A stretch of DNA of 64,000 nucleotides from Arthrobacter sp. H35-D1 (lineage in GTDB: Bacteria; Actinomycetota; Actinomycetes; Actinomycetales; Micrococcaceae). This document shows positions 1 through 9,026 of the stretch, one piece after another. A program made the translations under genes and the position numbers. The number at the start of each line of letters is the position of its first letter. Within the stretch, counting starts at the first letter, position 1. The notes beneath the pieces are model-generated. The model was not told where the DNA came from, did no database searches, and saw nothing but the letters and a program-made list of their open reading frames with translations. Location of the stretch: assembly GCF_030063185.1 (NCBI RefSeq), contig NZ_JASISP010000001.1, positions 310,001 to 374,000 on the forward strand. The letters run 5' to 3'.

Positions 1-45
1 CAAAAAGCCATCGCGCGCTTCAACAAGCACCCCGAAGAGGTCTAA
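1..45 (+). CDS. 3' end of a protein cut by the window edge
   Basis: The first 45 bases read in frame 1 as QKAIARFNKHPEEV followed by TAA, and a long hairpin follows 36 bases later. This is the natural end of a plus-strand gene that starts before the window. Fifteen codons are too few to name the product. The only support is the open frame ending just before a convergent hairpin. Confidence 0.45.
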   Translation, partial: QKAIARFNKHPEEV

Positions 46-81
46 ACGCACGGTGCACCAACCGCTACGGCTGCAGACCGC

Positions 82-142
82 CGCGAGATGCCAGTTGTGG
101 TGCCCAAAACGCAGGTTAGGGCGCCACAACTGGCATCTCGCG
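82..142. terminator. Long perfect-arm hairpin between convergent genes
   Basis: Two 24-bp arms (82-105 and 119-142) are complementary apart from one G/T position and enclose a 13-base loop. The element lies between the end of the plus-strand gene at 45 and the end of mnhG at 163. There is no clear T-tract on either strand. It probably acts as a bidirectional terminator, but a dispersed palindromic element is also possible. A similar long hairpin lies at 43980-44043. Confidence 0.55.
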
Positions 143-162
143 CGGTAATTTCTCCAGGCGAC

Positions 163-528
163 TCAGGAGTTCGTGGACTCGTCTTCGACGACCGCCGCTA
201 CGACTTCGTCGAGCTCGTCAACGCTGAGCATTTCGGGGCGGCGGTGCTTGGTGCGGTACCCGGCCCGGCCCACCATGTGGGCGGAGACCGGCACTGTGAG
301 CAGCTGAAACATCCACGCCACCAGCAGCAGCGGCACCAAAGCCCATGCACGCAGTTGCAGGCCCATGGCCACAAGCATGAGGAGCAGGCCCAGAACTTGG
401 GGCTTCGTGGCTGCGTGCATGCGGCTCATCAAGTCCGGGAAGCGTAATATTCCAATGGCTGCCGCCAAGCTCATCAAGGCGCCCACCACCAAGCAGACTC
501 CCGTCAGCACATCGATCAGCGTGTTCAT
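163..528 (-). CDS. mnhG: Na+/H+ antiporter subunit G (MnhG/PhaG family)
   Basis: This is a small membrane subunit of the Mrp (Mnh/Pha) cation/proton antiporter, a hetero-oligomeric complex that exports Na+ at the expense of the proton gradient. The 121-residue protein has three hydrophobic helices. It carries the family block GILRFPDLMSRMHAATKPQ around residues 26-44 and an acidic cytoplasmic tail. Its length matches the family. It is the last gene of the operon, and its start overlaps the stop of mnhF by four bases (ATGA), so it is translationally coupled. A long hairpin (82-142) lies just downstream. The identification is secure from motif and context. Confidence 0.93.
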   Translation of the reverse strand: MNTLIDVLTGVCLVVGALMSLAAAIGILRFPDLMSRMHAATKPQVLGLLLMLVAMGLQLRAWALVPLLLVAWMFQLLTVPVSAHMVGRAGYRTKHRRPEMLSVDELDEVVAAVVEDESTNS

Positions 529-791
529 CCTTCCTCCCTTTTGTGCGCAACGAAGCGGGCAACGGTGACGGAGCCAACAAAGCCAATGACGCTCAGCACC
601 ACCAGCAGCGCCAAGTTGCCCGTGTGCTCATTGAGGGCCATCTCCGTGGCCAGTCCAGCCCCAAAAATGGCCAGCAAAACGTCGGCGGCAATGACGCGGT
701 CAAGGAGCGAGGGTCCCTTGGCGATGCGGTAAATGGTGCCCAAGGCTGCCAGTGAGAGCATCACGGCAACCGCTATGACTACTATGTTCAT
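525..791 (-). CDS. mnhF: Na+/H+ antiporter subunit F (MnhF/MrpF)
   Basis: This is the small three-helix MrpF subunit of the Mrp antiporter. The 88-residue protein shows the typical stretch RIAKGPSLLDRVIAADVL near residues 22-39 and a C-terminal helix rich in Val, Ile and Gly. In Bacillus and Staphylococcus the F subunit is needed for assembly and transport, and it has also been linked to bile-salt export. It overlaps both neighbours by four bases, mnhE upstream and mnhG downstream, so E, F and G are coupled. Confidence 0.93.
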   Translation of the reverse strand: MNIVVIAVAVMLSLAALGTIYRIAKGPSLLDRVIAADVLLAIFGAGLATEMALNEHTGNLALLVVLSVIGFVGSVTVARFVAHKREEG

Positions 792-1477
792 GGCTGCTTC
801 TCCCCCGCCTCGGTGTGACCGGGCGCGCCGGCGTCAGGCTCAGGCCCGGCAGCAGGCTCGGGCAATGATTCGAAGACTGACTGCGCATAGGTGCGCACGG
901 GCGACCCTGTCTGTTCCGCCTGCACTGCAGCCAGCTCCCCCTTGGTGCCCATGACTTGGATCAGTCTGGCTTCAATGTCCTGAATCCCCCGCCGCACCAC
1001 GGCCACGCTCTCCGGCGTGGGCGCGTTCATGGCATGGACATACAAGGTTGCAGCACCCCTGTCCACCTCCACCACAAGGGATCCGGGAATAAGGGAAAGC
1101 ACGTGCCCAACAGCTGTCATGAGCAAATCGGACGGACTGCGCAGCGGCACTGCAATGACGGCGTTGCGGATCCGCGGCCCCTTGGCAAGGGCCCAGTACA
1201 ACACCTGGAAACTGGCAACTGTGACCTGCTTGATGAACCACAGCAAGAATGCCAGTGCACGCAGCAAGCTGAAGCGCCCGCTGAGCTCAACGGGCGGAAG
1301 GTAAAACGCCTGCGCCACGGCGACGGCAATCAGCGCACCAAAGAGCAGGTTTCCGGCGCTAAAATCCCGCCACAGGGCGCCCCATACGAGGACCAGCCAA
1401 ATGAGCAGGGGAAGCTTTTGCATGGCCTTCAGCGGGTGCTTGGTCTCCACTGCCTTCTTGTTCACCGCCCGGTTCAT
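788..1477 (-). CDS. mnhE: Na+/H+ antiporter subunit E (MnhE/MrpE)
   Basis: This is subunit E of the Mrp antiporter, a membrane protein required for stable assembly of the complex. The N-terminal half carries four hydrophobic segments (LLIWLVLVWGALWRD from about residue 24, then a second helix and the block containing VTVASFQVLYWALAKGP). The cytoplasmic half contains the conserved SLIPGSLVVEVD segment. At 229 residues it is longer than the usual 160, owing to a C-terminal extension rich in Glu, Pro and Gly after about residue 175. Four-base overlaps with mnhD and mnhF indicate a single transcript. Confidence 0.92.
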   Translation of the reverse strand: MNRAVNKKAVETKHPLKAMQKLPLLIWLVLVWGALWRDFSAGNLLFGALIAVAVAQAFYLPPVELSGRFSLLRALAFLLWFIKQVTVASFQVLYWALAKGPRIRNAVIAVPLRSPSDLLMTAVGHVLSLIPGSLVVEVDRGAATLYVHAMNAPTPESVAVVRRGIQDIEARLIQVMGTKGELAAVQAEQTGSPVRTYAQSVFESLPEPAAGPEPDAGAPGHTEAGEKQP

Positions 1478-3102
1478 GGCGTCGCCGCCCCTTCGCCAAG
1501 GACCGCTTCGATGTATGGCGTGCGGTCAAGCATGCTGGCCGCCGCATCCTGGCTCAGCTCAAAGAGCGGCCCGGCAAACACCGTCATGGCCAAGCCCAGC
1601 ACTACAAGCCCCGCAGTTGAATACAACATCATTCTTGGCAAGATATGGATCTCATTGTCACCCGAGAAACGACCCTCCGTGGCATCCACATGCTTGCTGG
1701 TGCGCAGCGCGCGCATGCTCGGTATACCCGAGGCATCCGGTGCAGTGGCCAGCAGCACCGGGTCTGGATCCTCGGCGTCGAACGTGCTGCGCCAAAACAC
1801 GCGGTTCCACACCCGCGCCACGACCAACAAGGTCAGCAGGCTTGCCGCCACGGCTCCCACCACCAGCACATACGCCATCGCAGAACCGTCGGCCACCCCG
1901 GCCTGCAACAATCCCAACTTGCCCAAGAACCCGGAGAACGGTGGGATCCCGGCCAGGTTCATGGCCGGGATGAAGTACAGCACGGCCAGGACGGGGGACA
2001 GTTTCGCCAGCCCGCCCAAGCGCGCGATCGAGGAGGTGCCTCCGCGGCGTTCGACCAGTCCGGTCACCATGAAGAGGCTCGTTTGGATGGTGATGTGGTG
2101 GATGACGTAAAAGATGGTCGCCGCCAAGCCAAGCACCGAAGCAAGTGCGACGCCGAAAATCATGTACCCGATGTGGCTCACCAAGGTGAAGGAGAGCATG
2201 CGCTTGATGTCGGTCTGGGCCACCGCGCCGAGAATGCCCACAATCATGGTCAGCAGGGCCACCACAAGCAGCACGGTGTTGAAACGGTCCGAGGGAAACA
2301 ACAACGTTTCCGTGCGAATGATGGCATAGACGCCGACCTTTGTCAGGAGCCCGGCAAACACTGCCGTCACGGGTGCCGGTGCGGTGGGGTAGGAGTCGGG
2401 CAGCCAGAAGGACAGCGGAAAGACGGCCGCCTTGATCCCAAAGGCCACCAGCAGCATCACGTGCAAAAGATCCTGTGTGCCGGGGTCAAGTTCACCAAGT
2501 TTTACGGCCAAGTCGGCCAACGTGACAGTCCCCGTGGCGCCGTAAATCATGGCTATCGCGATAAGGAAAAGCAGCGAAGACACCACGCTCACCACCACAT
2601 AGGTGATGCCTGCGCGGACGCGCGAACCCGTTCCACCCAGCGTCATCAAGACATAGCTGGCCGTCAGCAGGATCTCAAAACCCACATACAAATTGAAAAG
2701 GTCCCCTGCCAGGAAGGCATTGGACACCCCTGCCACCAGGATCAAGTATGTGGGGTGGAAAATCGAAACCGGTCCACCCTCTTCGCCGTCCGCGGCACCT
2801 TGTCCGGTGGCGTAGGCGAGGACGGCGAGGCTCACGGCCGAGGAGATCACCAGCAGCAACGAGGAGAACTGGTCCACCACCATGACAATGCCAAACGGCG
2901 GTTCCCAGCCGCCAAGCTTGACCGCGACGGGCCCGGAGGTCCAAACACTGGCAAGGATCCACGCCTCGAGGCCAAGCGTGATGGTGAGGGTGCCCAGGCT
3001 GACCCGGCGCTGGGCGCGCGGACGCTTGATCAACACGAAGGCCAGCGCCGCACCCAGGAACGGCAGGACGACGGCGAGCGGGGCCAAGTGGGCGACGTTC
3101 AT
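1474..3102 (-). CDS. mnhD: Na+/H+ antiporter subunit D (complex I NuoM/N-like)
   Basis: MnhD is one of the two large proton-translocating subunits of the Mrp antiporter, homologous to NuoM/NuoN of respiratory complex I. The 542-residue protein is hydrophobic throughout with about 14 predicted helices. It contains the proton_antipo_M signature region (YVGFEILLTASYVLMTLGG, then GIKAAVFPLSFWLPDSYP with the conserved Lys, and the FTLVSHIGYMIFG segment). The soluble stretch at about 430-480 is unusual in being acidic and polar. It lies in the middle of the operon and overlaps mnhC and mnhE by four bases each. Confidence 0.95.
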   Translation of the reverse strand: MNVAHLAPLAVVLPFLGAALAFVLIKRPRAQRRVSLGTLTITLGLEAWILASVWTSGPVAVKLGGWEPPFGIVMVVDQFSSLLLVISSAVSLAVLAYATGQGAADGEEGGPVSIFHPTYLILVAGVSNAFLAGDLFNLYVGFEILLTASYVLMTLGGTGSRVRAGITYVVVSVVSSLLFLIAIAMIYGATGTVTLADLAVKLGELDPGTQDLLHVMLLVAFGIKAAVFPLSFWLPDSYPTAPAPVTAVFAGLLTKVGVYAIIRTETLLFPSDRFNTVLLVVALLTMIVGILGAVAQTDIKRMLSFTLVSHIGYMIFGVALASVLGLAATIFYVIHHITIQTSLFMVTGLVERRGGTSSIARLGGLAKLSPVLAVLYFIPAMNLAGIPPFSGFLGKLGLLQAGVADGSAMAYVLVVGAVAASLLTLLVVARVWNRVFWRSTFDAEDPDPVLLATAPDASGIPSMRALRTSKHVDATEGRFSGDNEIHILPRMMLYSTAGLVVLGLAMTVFAGPLFELSQDAAASMLDRTPYIEAVLGEGAATP

Positions 3103-3656
3103 TCGTGCTCCTTCCCGGGCGTCACAGCTTGTCCGTCTCTCCTCTTGCCAGCGTTCCCGTTGCTTGCCTTGCCCTGCACCCGCGGGAGCCTTCTACTGCC
3201 GATCCCCGGAATGGTCTCGCGTTTCCCCAGCGGCTGAACGTTTTCATGGAAGTCCGAGACCTCAATGGCAATCTCGGAATCTTCCTCGTCGTCGTACAAA
3301 TCCCGTTTGGCGACACGAAGGTCTTCCCTGTCCACTTGGATGTGGTCCGCCCGGCTGAGCAGCCAAGCACGGTATATCAGGCTGATCATGAAGGCCGTGA
3401 CGGCGAAAGAGATCACAATGGAGGTCAGTATGAAAGCTTGCGGCAAGGGATCGTTGTATGTGGCAGCAGGTATGTCTTTGTCGAAGATGGGGGCCAGCCC
3501 GGCGTAACCACCGGTTGTCAGCAGAAGCAGGTTGGTGCCATTGGCCAACAGCATCAGGCCAAACAGGACACGGGTGAGGCTGCGTTCAAGGAGCAGGTAA
3601 ATTCCCACGGCATAGAGCACCCCCATGACAAAGAGTAGCGTCAGGTTCACGCTCAT
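3099..3656 (-). CDS. mnhC: Na+/H+ antiporter subunit C (NuoK-like) with long C-terminal tail
   Basis: MnhC is the NuoK-like subunit of the Mrp antiporter. Residues 1-100 form three helices (LTLLFVMGVLYAVGIYLLL, GLMLLANGTNLLLLTTGG and the ILTSIVISFAVTAFMISLI region), which match the family. The protein is 185 residues, whereas typical MnhC proteins have about 110-130. The extra 75 residues are hydrophilic, with an acidic patch (DLYDDEEDSEIAIE) followed by a basic Gly/Asn-rich end, and are probably cytoplasmic. Four-base overlaps on both sides place it between mnhA and mnhD in one operon. Confidence 0.93.
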   Translation of the reverse strand: MSVNLTLLFVMGVLYAVGIYLLLERSLTRVLFGLMLLANGTNLLLLTTGGYAGLAPIFDKDIPAATYNDPLPQAFILTSIVISFAVTAFMISLIYRAWLLSRADHIQVDREDLRVAKRDLYDDEEDSEIAIEVSDFHENVQPLGKRETIPGIGSRRLPRVQGKASNGNAGKRRDGQAVTPGKEHE

Positions 3657-6628
3657 CGACCAACCTCCATCGGTTCGTCGTCCTCGATTAACTCGATGCC
3701 ACCCAAACCGTCCTCTTCATGCTGGTCAATCTCGGAGCCCAAGCTGCGCAGCACATCCATCACCAAGCCCACCACCACCAAGTACACGCCAATGTCAAAG
3801 AGTGTGGAGGTCACAAACTTCACTTGCCCGAAGATGGGCAGCTCAAAGGACAGGATGGCGCTTTGGAAGATCACTCCGCCGAAGAACAGAGGCACGAGGG
3901 CCGTCAGGGCAGCCATGGCCAAGCCCAGGCCCAACAACATGCCCGCGGAGATCCGGGTAGCTTCTGCCAGCTCGAAACGCCCCCCGGCCAGGTATCTGAT
4001 GGTCAGCGCCAGCCCCGCCACCAGTCCGCCGGCAAAGCCACCGCCGGTGTCATTGTGGCCTGCGAGCAGGAGGTAGATGGAGATGACAATCATGCTGTGG
4101 AAGAGCAGCCTGGTGACCACCTCGATAATGATCGATCGCCGCTCCGGTGCCAGGGTGCGCCCAGCCACCAGCCAAGGGTTTGCAGGCGAGGCGGCAAAAC
4201 GCTTGGCCAAGTGAATTGTCGCCTCAAAAGTCGCCGAAGGGAGCTTGCCAATGCTGCCCGTTTCCACAGTCTCCGCCCGGGGCAGGCGCCGTCCGCGGCC
4301 ACGCACGAAGATCATGCTGGCCACGCCGGTGGCGGCGATCGCGAGAACGGAAATTTCGCCAAATGTGTCCCAAGCACGAATGTCCACAAGCGTCACATTG
4401 ACAACGTTGAGGCCGCCGCCGTCCTCATATGCCAGTTTCGGCATGCTCAGGCTGACAGGTTCGTGGATGCGCGCTCCCATGGCAACAACTGCCACCACTA
4501 CCATGGTGGCCCCAAACGAGACGCCCAAGGCCGCACGCAGCGCACGGTGGCTGCCTGCCCGCCGCTGGAGCATGCTGCGCGGCAGTGAACGCATGCCCAA
4601 CACGAAGGCCACCAGGATGATGGTTTCGACGAGCATTTGGGTCAAGGCCAGATCCGGCGCACCCTGGAGGGCGAAGATCATGGCCAGACCATAGCCTGTG
4701 ACGGAGACCAGCAGCACGGCCGTGAAACGCTTGGTGGCTCTCGCGGCAGCTATGGCACCAATAACAATCACGACGCCGGCAATCACTTGGAACGGGGACT
4801 GCACATCAAGGAGGTAAATTTCCGCGGGCCATTGTTGTTCAGTGAAAAGCAGCACAGCGAGCACGGAGGCAATGGCCGTACCCAAAATGACAACAAGGTA
4901 AAAGAACAAGGAACCGCGCTGAGTGTGGCCGGTAACCCAAATGGCCACCCTGTCCAACACCACAATGGCCTGCCGGTAGGCGCGTTCAAAATCAATCACA
5001 ACCGGAATCTTCCTTTGCACAGCCTCAAACTTGTTGCGCAGCAGGAACAAGCCAATACCGGCAGCCACCACAATCGCACTTAGCCCCAGGGCCGGCGTGA
5101 AGCCGTGCCAGAGAGCCAGCTGCAGCCCGGCGGGGTCGTAGGCAGGGAACTGATCACTGTAGTGCTTGATCCACTTTTCAACGACCCGCGGGAAGAGTCC
5201 ATACAGCAGTGTCAACAGTGCAAGCAGCGCCGGTGCGGCCAGGAACAACCAGCCAACGGGTTTGAACACGGTGGCCATGCCCTTGGACTTTTTGGCAAAC
5301 CCGCCCCAGAAGAAACGGGCACTGTAGGCAAACGTCAGCACCGAGCCAACCACCATGCCCGCCAGGACCGTCCAGCCAACGGCGGGGCCGGCCGGGCCGT
5401 GGGCGGCAGAGGCGATGAAGGCCTGGAACACGCCTTCCTTGGCGATGAATCCCGCCATGGGAGGCAACCCGGCCATGGACGCGACCCCGATGAGGGCCAC
5501 AACACCCAACTTCGGGGCGGAGGAGAAGACCCCGGACAGTTGGCGGATGTCACGGGTGCCGCTTTGATGGTCGATGATGCCCACCACAAGGAACAAGGAC
5601 GCCTTGAACAGGCCGTGGGCAAGGACCAGGGCAATGCCGGCCATGGCCGCCTCCCGGCCGCCCAGCCCAACAACCAAGGCCATGAACCCGAGCTGGCTGA
5701 CGGTTCCATAGGCCAGGATGAGTTTCAGGTCGTGTTGGCGCAAGGCCCGCCAACCGCCCAGCAGCATGGTGCCCAGTCCCAGCACCACGATCATGAGCTG
5801 CCAATAGCCTGTCTCTGAAAATCCGGGTGCCAGGCGGGCAATAAGGTAAATACCTGCCTTGACCATGGCGGCCGCGTGCAAATAGGCGCTGACGGGGGTG
5901 GGCGCTGCCATGGCCCCGGGCAGCCAGAAGTGGAAGGGCAAGAGCGCCGACTTCGTGACTGCTCCCACCAAAATCAAGGCAATCCCAATGTCCAGCATTG
6001 TCTGGGCACTGCCAGTTGCGGCCACCAGCTCCGGGGCCTTCGCCATGATGGCGGAAAGGCTGTAAGTGCCGGCGCTTTCGCCCAGCATGATCAAGCCCAC
6101 CAGCATGGCGAGGCCGCCAAAAGTTGTCACAATCAGCGCCTGCAGGGCTGCACGCCTGGCTGCAATGCGGGTGCGGGCATAGCCGATCAACAAATACGAG
6201 AGAACTGTTGTCAATTCCCAAAAAACAAAGAGCAGGATCAGGTTGTCTGCGGTGACGAGTCCGAACATGGCCCCGGCAAAAGCCAGCAGCTGGGCGCCAA
6301 ACCCGTTCAACCCGCCGTCGTTGCTCTTGAAATATCTTGCGCAATAGGCCAGCACCAGCGCCCCGACCCCCAGCACCAGCAGGCACAGCAGCCACGACAG
6401 CTGGTCCATCCTGAAGGAAAGGTGGAGATCCAGAACAGGGACCCAGTCAATGTCCAACGTGGGGCTTGGAAGGGTGTCAGAATACACACTTTTGTATTGT
6501 GCAATGAGCCAGATAAAACTGATTCCAGGGACTGCCGCAAGGAAATAGAAAGCCGACCGGCCCCATTGGGCAAATAAAATGGGCGCAAAAATAGCCACAA
6601 GGAAGTGTGCGCAGAGGACAAACAGCAC
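3653..6628 (-). CDS. mnhA: Na+/H+ antiporter subunit A fused to subunit B (MnhA-MnhB)
   Basis: This is the largest Mrp subunit, about 990 residues. The first 500 residues are NuoL-like (FVFWELTTVLSYLLIGY; a TKSALLPFHFWLPGAM block with the conserved Lys; YLHAAAMVKAGIYLIAR). A NuoJ-like MbhE-type region follows (GAPDLALTQMLVETIILV near 690). The last 140 residues are MnhB-like (LLFHSMIVISIYLLLAGHND, GGGFAGGLVAGLALTIRYLA), so A and B are fused and no separate mnhB exists. The open frame extends to a TTG at 6706. The GTG at 6628 follows a GGAG and gives the usual start directly before the first helix, so I prefer it. It is the first gene of the operon. Confidence 0.92.
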   Translation of the reverse strand: MLFVLCAHFLVAIFAPILFAQWGRSAFYFLAAVPGISFIWLIAQYKSVYSDTLPSPTLDIDWVPVLDLHLSFRMDQLSWLLCLLVLGVGALVLAYCARYFKSNDGGLNGFGAQLLAFAGAMFGLVTADNLILLFVFWELTTVLSYLLIGYARTRIAARRAALQALIVTTFGGLAMLVGLIMLGESAGTYSLSAIMAKAPELVAATGSAQTMLDIGIALILVGAVTKSALLPFHFWLPGAMAAPTPVSAYLHAAAMVKAGIYLIARLAPGFSETGYWQLMIVVLGLGTMLLGGWRALRQHDLKLILAYGTVSQLGFMALVVGLGGREAAMAGIALVLAHGLFKASLFLVVGIIDHQSGTRDIRQLSGVFSSAPKLGVVALIGVASMAGLPPMAGFIAKEGVFQAFIASAAHGPAGPAVGWTVLAGMVVGSVLTFAYSARFFWGGFAKKSKGMATVFKPVGWLFLAAPALLALLTLLYGLFPRVVEKWIKHYSDQFPAYDPAGLQLALWHGFTPALGLSAIVVAAGIGLFLLRNKFEAVQRKIPVVIDFERAYRQAIVVLDRVAIWVTGHTQRGSLFFYLVVILGTAIASVLAVLLFTEQQWPAEIYLLDVQSPFQVIAGVVIVIGAIAAARATKRFTAVLLVSVTGYGLAMIFALQGAPDLALTQMLVETIILVAFVLGMRSLPRSMLQRRAGSHRALRAALGVSFGATMVVVAVVAMGARIHEPVSLSMPKLAYEDGGGLNVVNVTLVDIRAWDTFGEISVLAIAATGVASMIFVRGRGRRLPRAETVETGSIGKLPSATFEATIHLAKRFAASPANPWLVAGRTLAPERRSIIIEVVTRLLFHSMIVISIYLLLAGHNDTGGGFAGGLVAGLALTIRYLAGGRFELAEATRISAGMLLGLGLAMAALTALVPLFFGGVIFQSAILSFELPIFGQVKFVTSTLFDIGVYLVVVGLVMDVLRSLGSEIDQHEEDGLGGIELIEDDEPMEVGR

Positions 6629-6759
6629 TGGAGGCTCCACATGTTTCGGGCTGGAGATGAGCGAATCAAGGGGAAAGGTGGCAGGCGCCCCCCTCAACTC
6701 TATCAAGCCGTGGTTGTGGAACTGGCCGATGTGCCCCGGCGCAGCCGCACGCGCTTAAT

Positions 6760-6778
6760 GTTGGGCCGTCTGCCCAAC
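6760..6778. promoter_or_regulatory. Inverted repeat between divergent mnhA and MFS genes
   Basis: The 7-bp arms GTTGGGC and GCCCAAC flank a 5-base spacer in the short divergent region between mnhA and the MFS gene at 6801. Its position fits an operator or a small RNA hairpin in a leader. Nothing in the sequence says which protein would bind it. Confidence 0.25.
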
Positions 6779-6800
6779 CTCGAACAGTGCGCCCGATAGC

Positions 6801-8138
6801 ATGTGGCGTATGACGAACCCCCCTCCAGCTGCGGCCTTCCCCGCCGCAGCGAAGCCCAGGACACCCGGAACCAAGCGGCAGATCGTCGCTTGGGCGCTAT
6901 GGGACTGGGGCGGCGCGGCCTTCAACGCCGTCATGACCACCTTCATCTTCACGGCGCTGTATCTAACAGGTGATGCCTTTGGCGGCCCGGACAGGGCATC
7001 CGCAGTGCTCGGGGCAACCACCGCCTTTGGTGGCCTGGCGATCGCGTTGTTTGCTCCAGTCACTGGGCAGCGCACGGATCACAGTGGGCGGCGCAAGCTG
7101 TGGCTGGGCATCAACACCCTCATCGTGGCGCTGCTGACCGGCGCCTGCTTTTTTGTCCAGCCCCACGAGTCGTATCTGCTGCTCGGCGCCCTGCTCATCG
7201 CGGCCGGGCATGTGTTCTTTGAAATCGCCGGCGTGAACTACAACGCCATGCTGCTGCAAATTTCCACCAAGTCCACCATTGGCAAGATCAGCGGGTTTGG
7301 CTGGGCGGCCGGGTACTTGGGCGGGATTGTGGCGCTGTTGTTTGTGTACTTTGCCTTGGTCAAGCCCGATGTGGGCATCTTTGGCATCACCAGTGCCGAC
7401 GGCATGACCTACCGGGCCGTGGCTGTGTTCTCTGCACTGTGGATCATCATCTTCGCCATTCCTGTCATGTTTGCCATTCCCGAAGCTCCACGCAATCTGA
7501 ACATGCCCAAGGTCGGCTTCTTCCAGGCCTACCTGGAGCTGTGGCACACCATCGTCAGGCTGTTCCACACCTCCCGCCACACCCTGTTTTTCCTTATTGC
7601 CAGTGCCGTGTTCCGTGACGGCCTGGCCGCCATCTTCACGTTCGGCGCGATCATCGCCGTGGGATCCTTTGGCTTCAAGTCCGGGGACGTGCTGATCTTT
7701 GCGATCGCCGGCAATGTGGTGGCGGCCATCGGAGCGCTTTCAGCGGGGTTCTTTGACGACAAAGTCGGCCCCAAAGCCGTCATTGTCACGTCGCTGTGCG
7801 GTCTGATCATCAGCGCCACTGCCTTGTTCTTCCTGGAAGGGAAGACGGCGTTCTGGATTTTTGGGCTGCTGCTGACCCTGTTCGTCGGCCCGGCGCAGTC
7901 ATCGGCCCGCACATTCATTGGCCGCCTGGCACCGGAAGGGCAGGAAGGTGAACTGTTCGGCCTCTACGCCACCACCGGCAGGGCCGTGTCATTCCTGGCC
8001 CCGGCCCTGTTCACCTTGTTCATCACCGTGTTCGGCAGCCAGCGTTGGGGCATTTTGGGAATCGTCGTGGTGCTGGTGCTTGGCCTGGCCCTGCTGCTGC
8101 CTGTCAAGAAACCAATGCTGCACGCGGCGGCCAGCTGA
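6801..8138 (+). CDS. MFS transporter, UMF1/Vacuole-effluxer (Atg22-like) family
   Basis: This is a 12-helix major facilitator of about 445 residues. The N-terminal motif WALWDWGGAAFNAVMTTFIF (residues 31-50) is typical of the UMF1 family (pfam MFS_1/ATG22). The inter-helix loop TGQRTDHSGRRKLWLG matches MFS motif A, and a GPAQSSARTFIGRLAPEGQEGELFGLY-type segment lies near residue 365. The substrate is unknown; bacterial members are often annotated only as MFS, and the yeast relative exports amino acids from the vacuole. The ATG at 6810 (MTNPP) is an alternative start. The gene stands alone, divergent from the mnh operon, with a hairpin downstream (8206-8258). Confidence 0.82.
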   Translation: MWRMTNPPPAAAFPAAAKPRTPGTKRQIVAWALWDWGGAAFNAVMTTFIFTALYLTGDAFGGPDRASAVLGATTAFGGLAIALFAPVTGQRTDHSGRRKLWLGINTLIVALLTGACFFVQPHESYLLLGALLIAAGHVFFEIAGVNYNAMLLQISTKSTIGKISGFGWAAGYLGGIVALLFVYFALVKPDVGIFGITSADGMTYRAVAVFSALWIIIFAIPVMFAIPEAPRNLNMPKVGFFQAYLELWHTIVRLFHTSRHTLFFLIASAVFRDGLAAIFTFGAIIAVGSFGFKSGDVLIFAIAGNVVAAIGALSAGFFDDKVGPKAVIVTSLCGLIISATALFFLEGKTAFWIFGLLLTLFVGPAQSSARTFIGRLAPEGQEGELFGLYATTGRAVSFLAPALFTLFITVFGSQRWGILGIVVVLVLGLALLLPVKKPMLHAAAS

Positions 8139-8205
8139 AATAGGCAGGTGGGCCAGCGCTCTCGAGGCACCAGCTGCGAGCTTGTGAGCAGATGGGAACG
8201 GCCGG

Positions 8206-8258
8206 GCACGACGGCGGTCGGTGACGTCCCGCCGGCAGGGCGCCGGCCGCCGTCGTGC
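8206..8258. terminator. GC-rich hairpin between convergent MFS gene and dcd
   Basis: A 12-bp stem (8206-8217 with 8247-8258, GCACGACGGCGG against its complement) lies between the ends of the MFS gene and dcd, which converge here. It is followed by a short tandem duplication of CGTCGTGCTTGAAT (8251-8264 and 8265-8278). It probably terminates transcription from both sides; the T-tract is poor. Confidence 0.45.
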
Positions 8259-8286
8259 TTGAATCGTCGTGCTTGAATCGTCGCGA

Positions 8287-8862
8287 TTAGATCCGGGTGC
8301 GGTGGAAGTTCAGGAAGGATCGCGACGCAGTGGGGCCGCGCTGGCCTTGGTAGCGATTCTGGTGCGGGCCGGTCCCGTAAGGATTTTCGGCAGGCGAGGT
8401 CAGCTGGAAGAAGCACAGCTGGCCAATCTTCATTCCGGGCCACAGCTTGATGGGCAGGGTTGCCGCGTTGGACAGCTCCAAGGTGATGTGGCCGGAGAAT
8501 CCCGGGTCGATGAAACCAGCCGTGGAGTGCGTGACCAGCCCAAGCCGTCCCAGGGAGGATTTGCCCTCCAATCGGGCGGCGACGTTGTCGGGCAGCGTGA
8601 CGGTTTCGTAGGTCGAAGCCAATGCAAATTCGCTCGGGTGCAGAATAAAGGGCTCATCGGGATCCACTTCGATCATGCGGGTCAGCTCAGGCTGTTCCTC
8701 CGCCGGGTCGATGTGGGCATAGCGGTGGTTGTCGAAGAGCCGGAAGTACCTGTCAATGCGCACATCGACGCTTGATGGCTGCACCATGGCAGGGTCGTAG
8801 GGGTCCAAGACAATGCGCTTGGCGTCAATTTCGGCACGTATGTCGCGGTCAGAGATCAGCAC
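8287..8862 (-). CDS. dcd: dCTP deaminase, probably bifunctional (dUMP-forming)
   Basis: This enzyme converts dCTP to dUTP and, in the actinobacterial/methanogen type, hydrolyses it on to dUMP for thymidylate synthesis. The 191-residue protein starts [13 protein letters not shown] (GTG codon). It has the active-site block [20 protein letters not shown] (Ser, Arg and catalytic Glu region of the dUTPase-like trimer) and the C-terminal [18 protein letters not shown] segment that closes over the nucleotide. These blocks resemble the Mycobacterium tuberculosis enzyme, which is bifunctional; that activity is inferred here. It is a single gene, convergent with the MFS gene and divergent from the khtT-like gene. 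Confidence 0.95.
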   Translation of the reverse strand: MLISDRDIRAEIDAKRIVLDPYDPAMVQPSSVDVRIDRYFRLFDNHRYAHIDPAEEQPELTRMIEVDPDEPFILHPSEFALASTYETVTLPDNVAARLEGKSSLGRLGLVTHSTAGFIDPGFSGHITLELSNAATLPIKLWPGMKIGQLCFFQLTSPAENPYGTGPHQNRYQGQRGPTASRSFLNFHRTRI

Positions 8863-9026
8863 CCATTAAAACTAGCGCATTTGCGGCCCGGAACTGCAGA
8901 AAGTACGCCCCGGAGGGCATGTGCGGGGGCAGCCGCTCCGGACCGGACTATTTTTGTCGACCCGAACGTTGTGCCAAAGCGCCGGAACAAAGCGCAATCC
9001 AGCCATTGCGCACTAAGGTTGTAACC

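Noticed and set aside
956-3237. Long plus-strand frames across mnhE, mnhD and mnhC
   Set aside because: They run antisense to the overlapping mnh genes and translate to low-complexity Gln/His/Arg-rich sequence.
8251-8278. Tandem 14-bp duplication CGTCGTGCTTGAAT
   Set aside because: Only two copies next to a terminator stem, with no coding or regulatory consequence visible.
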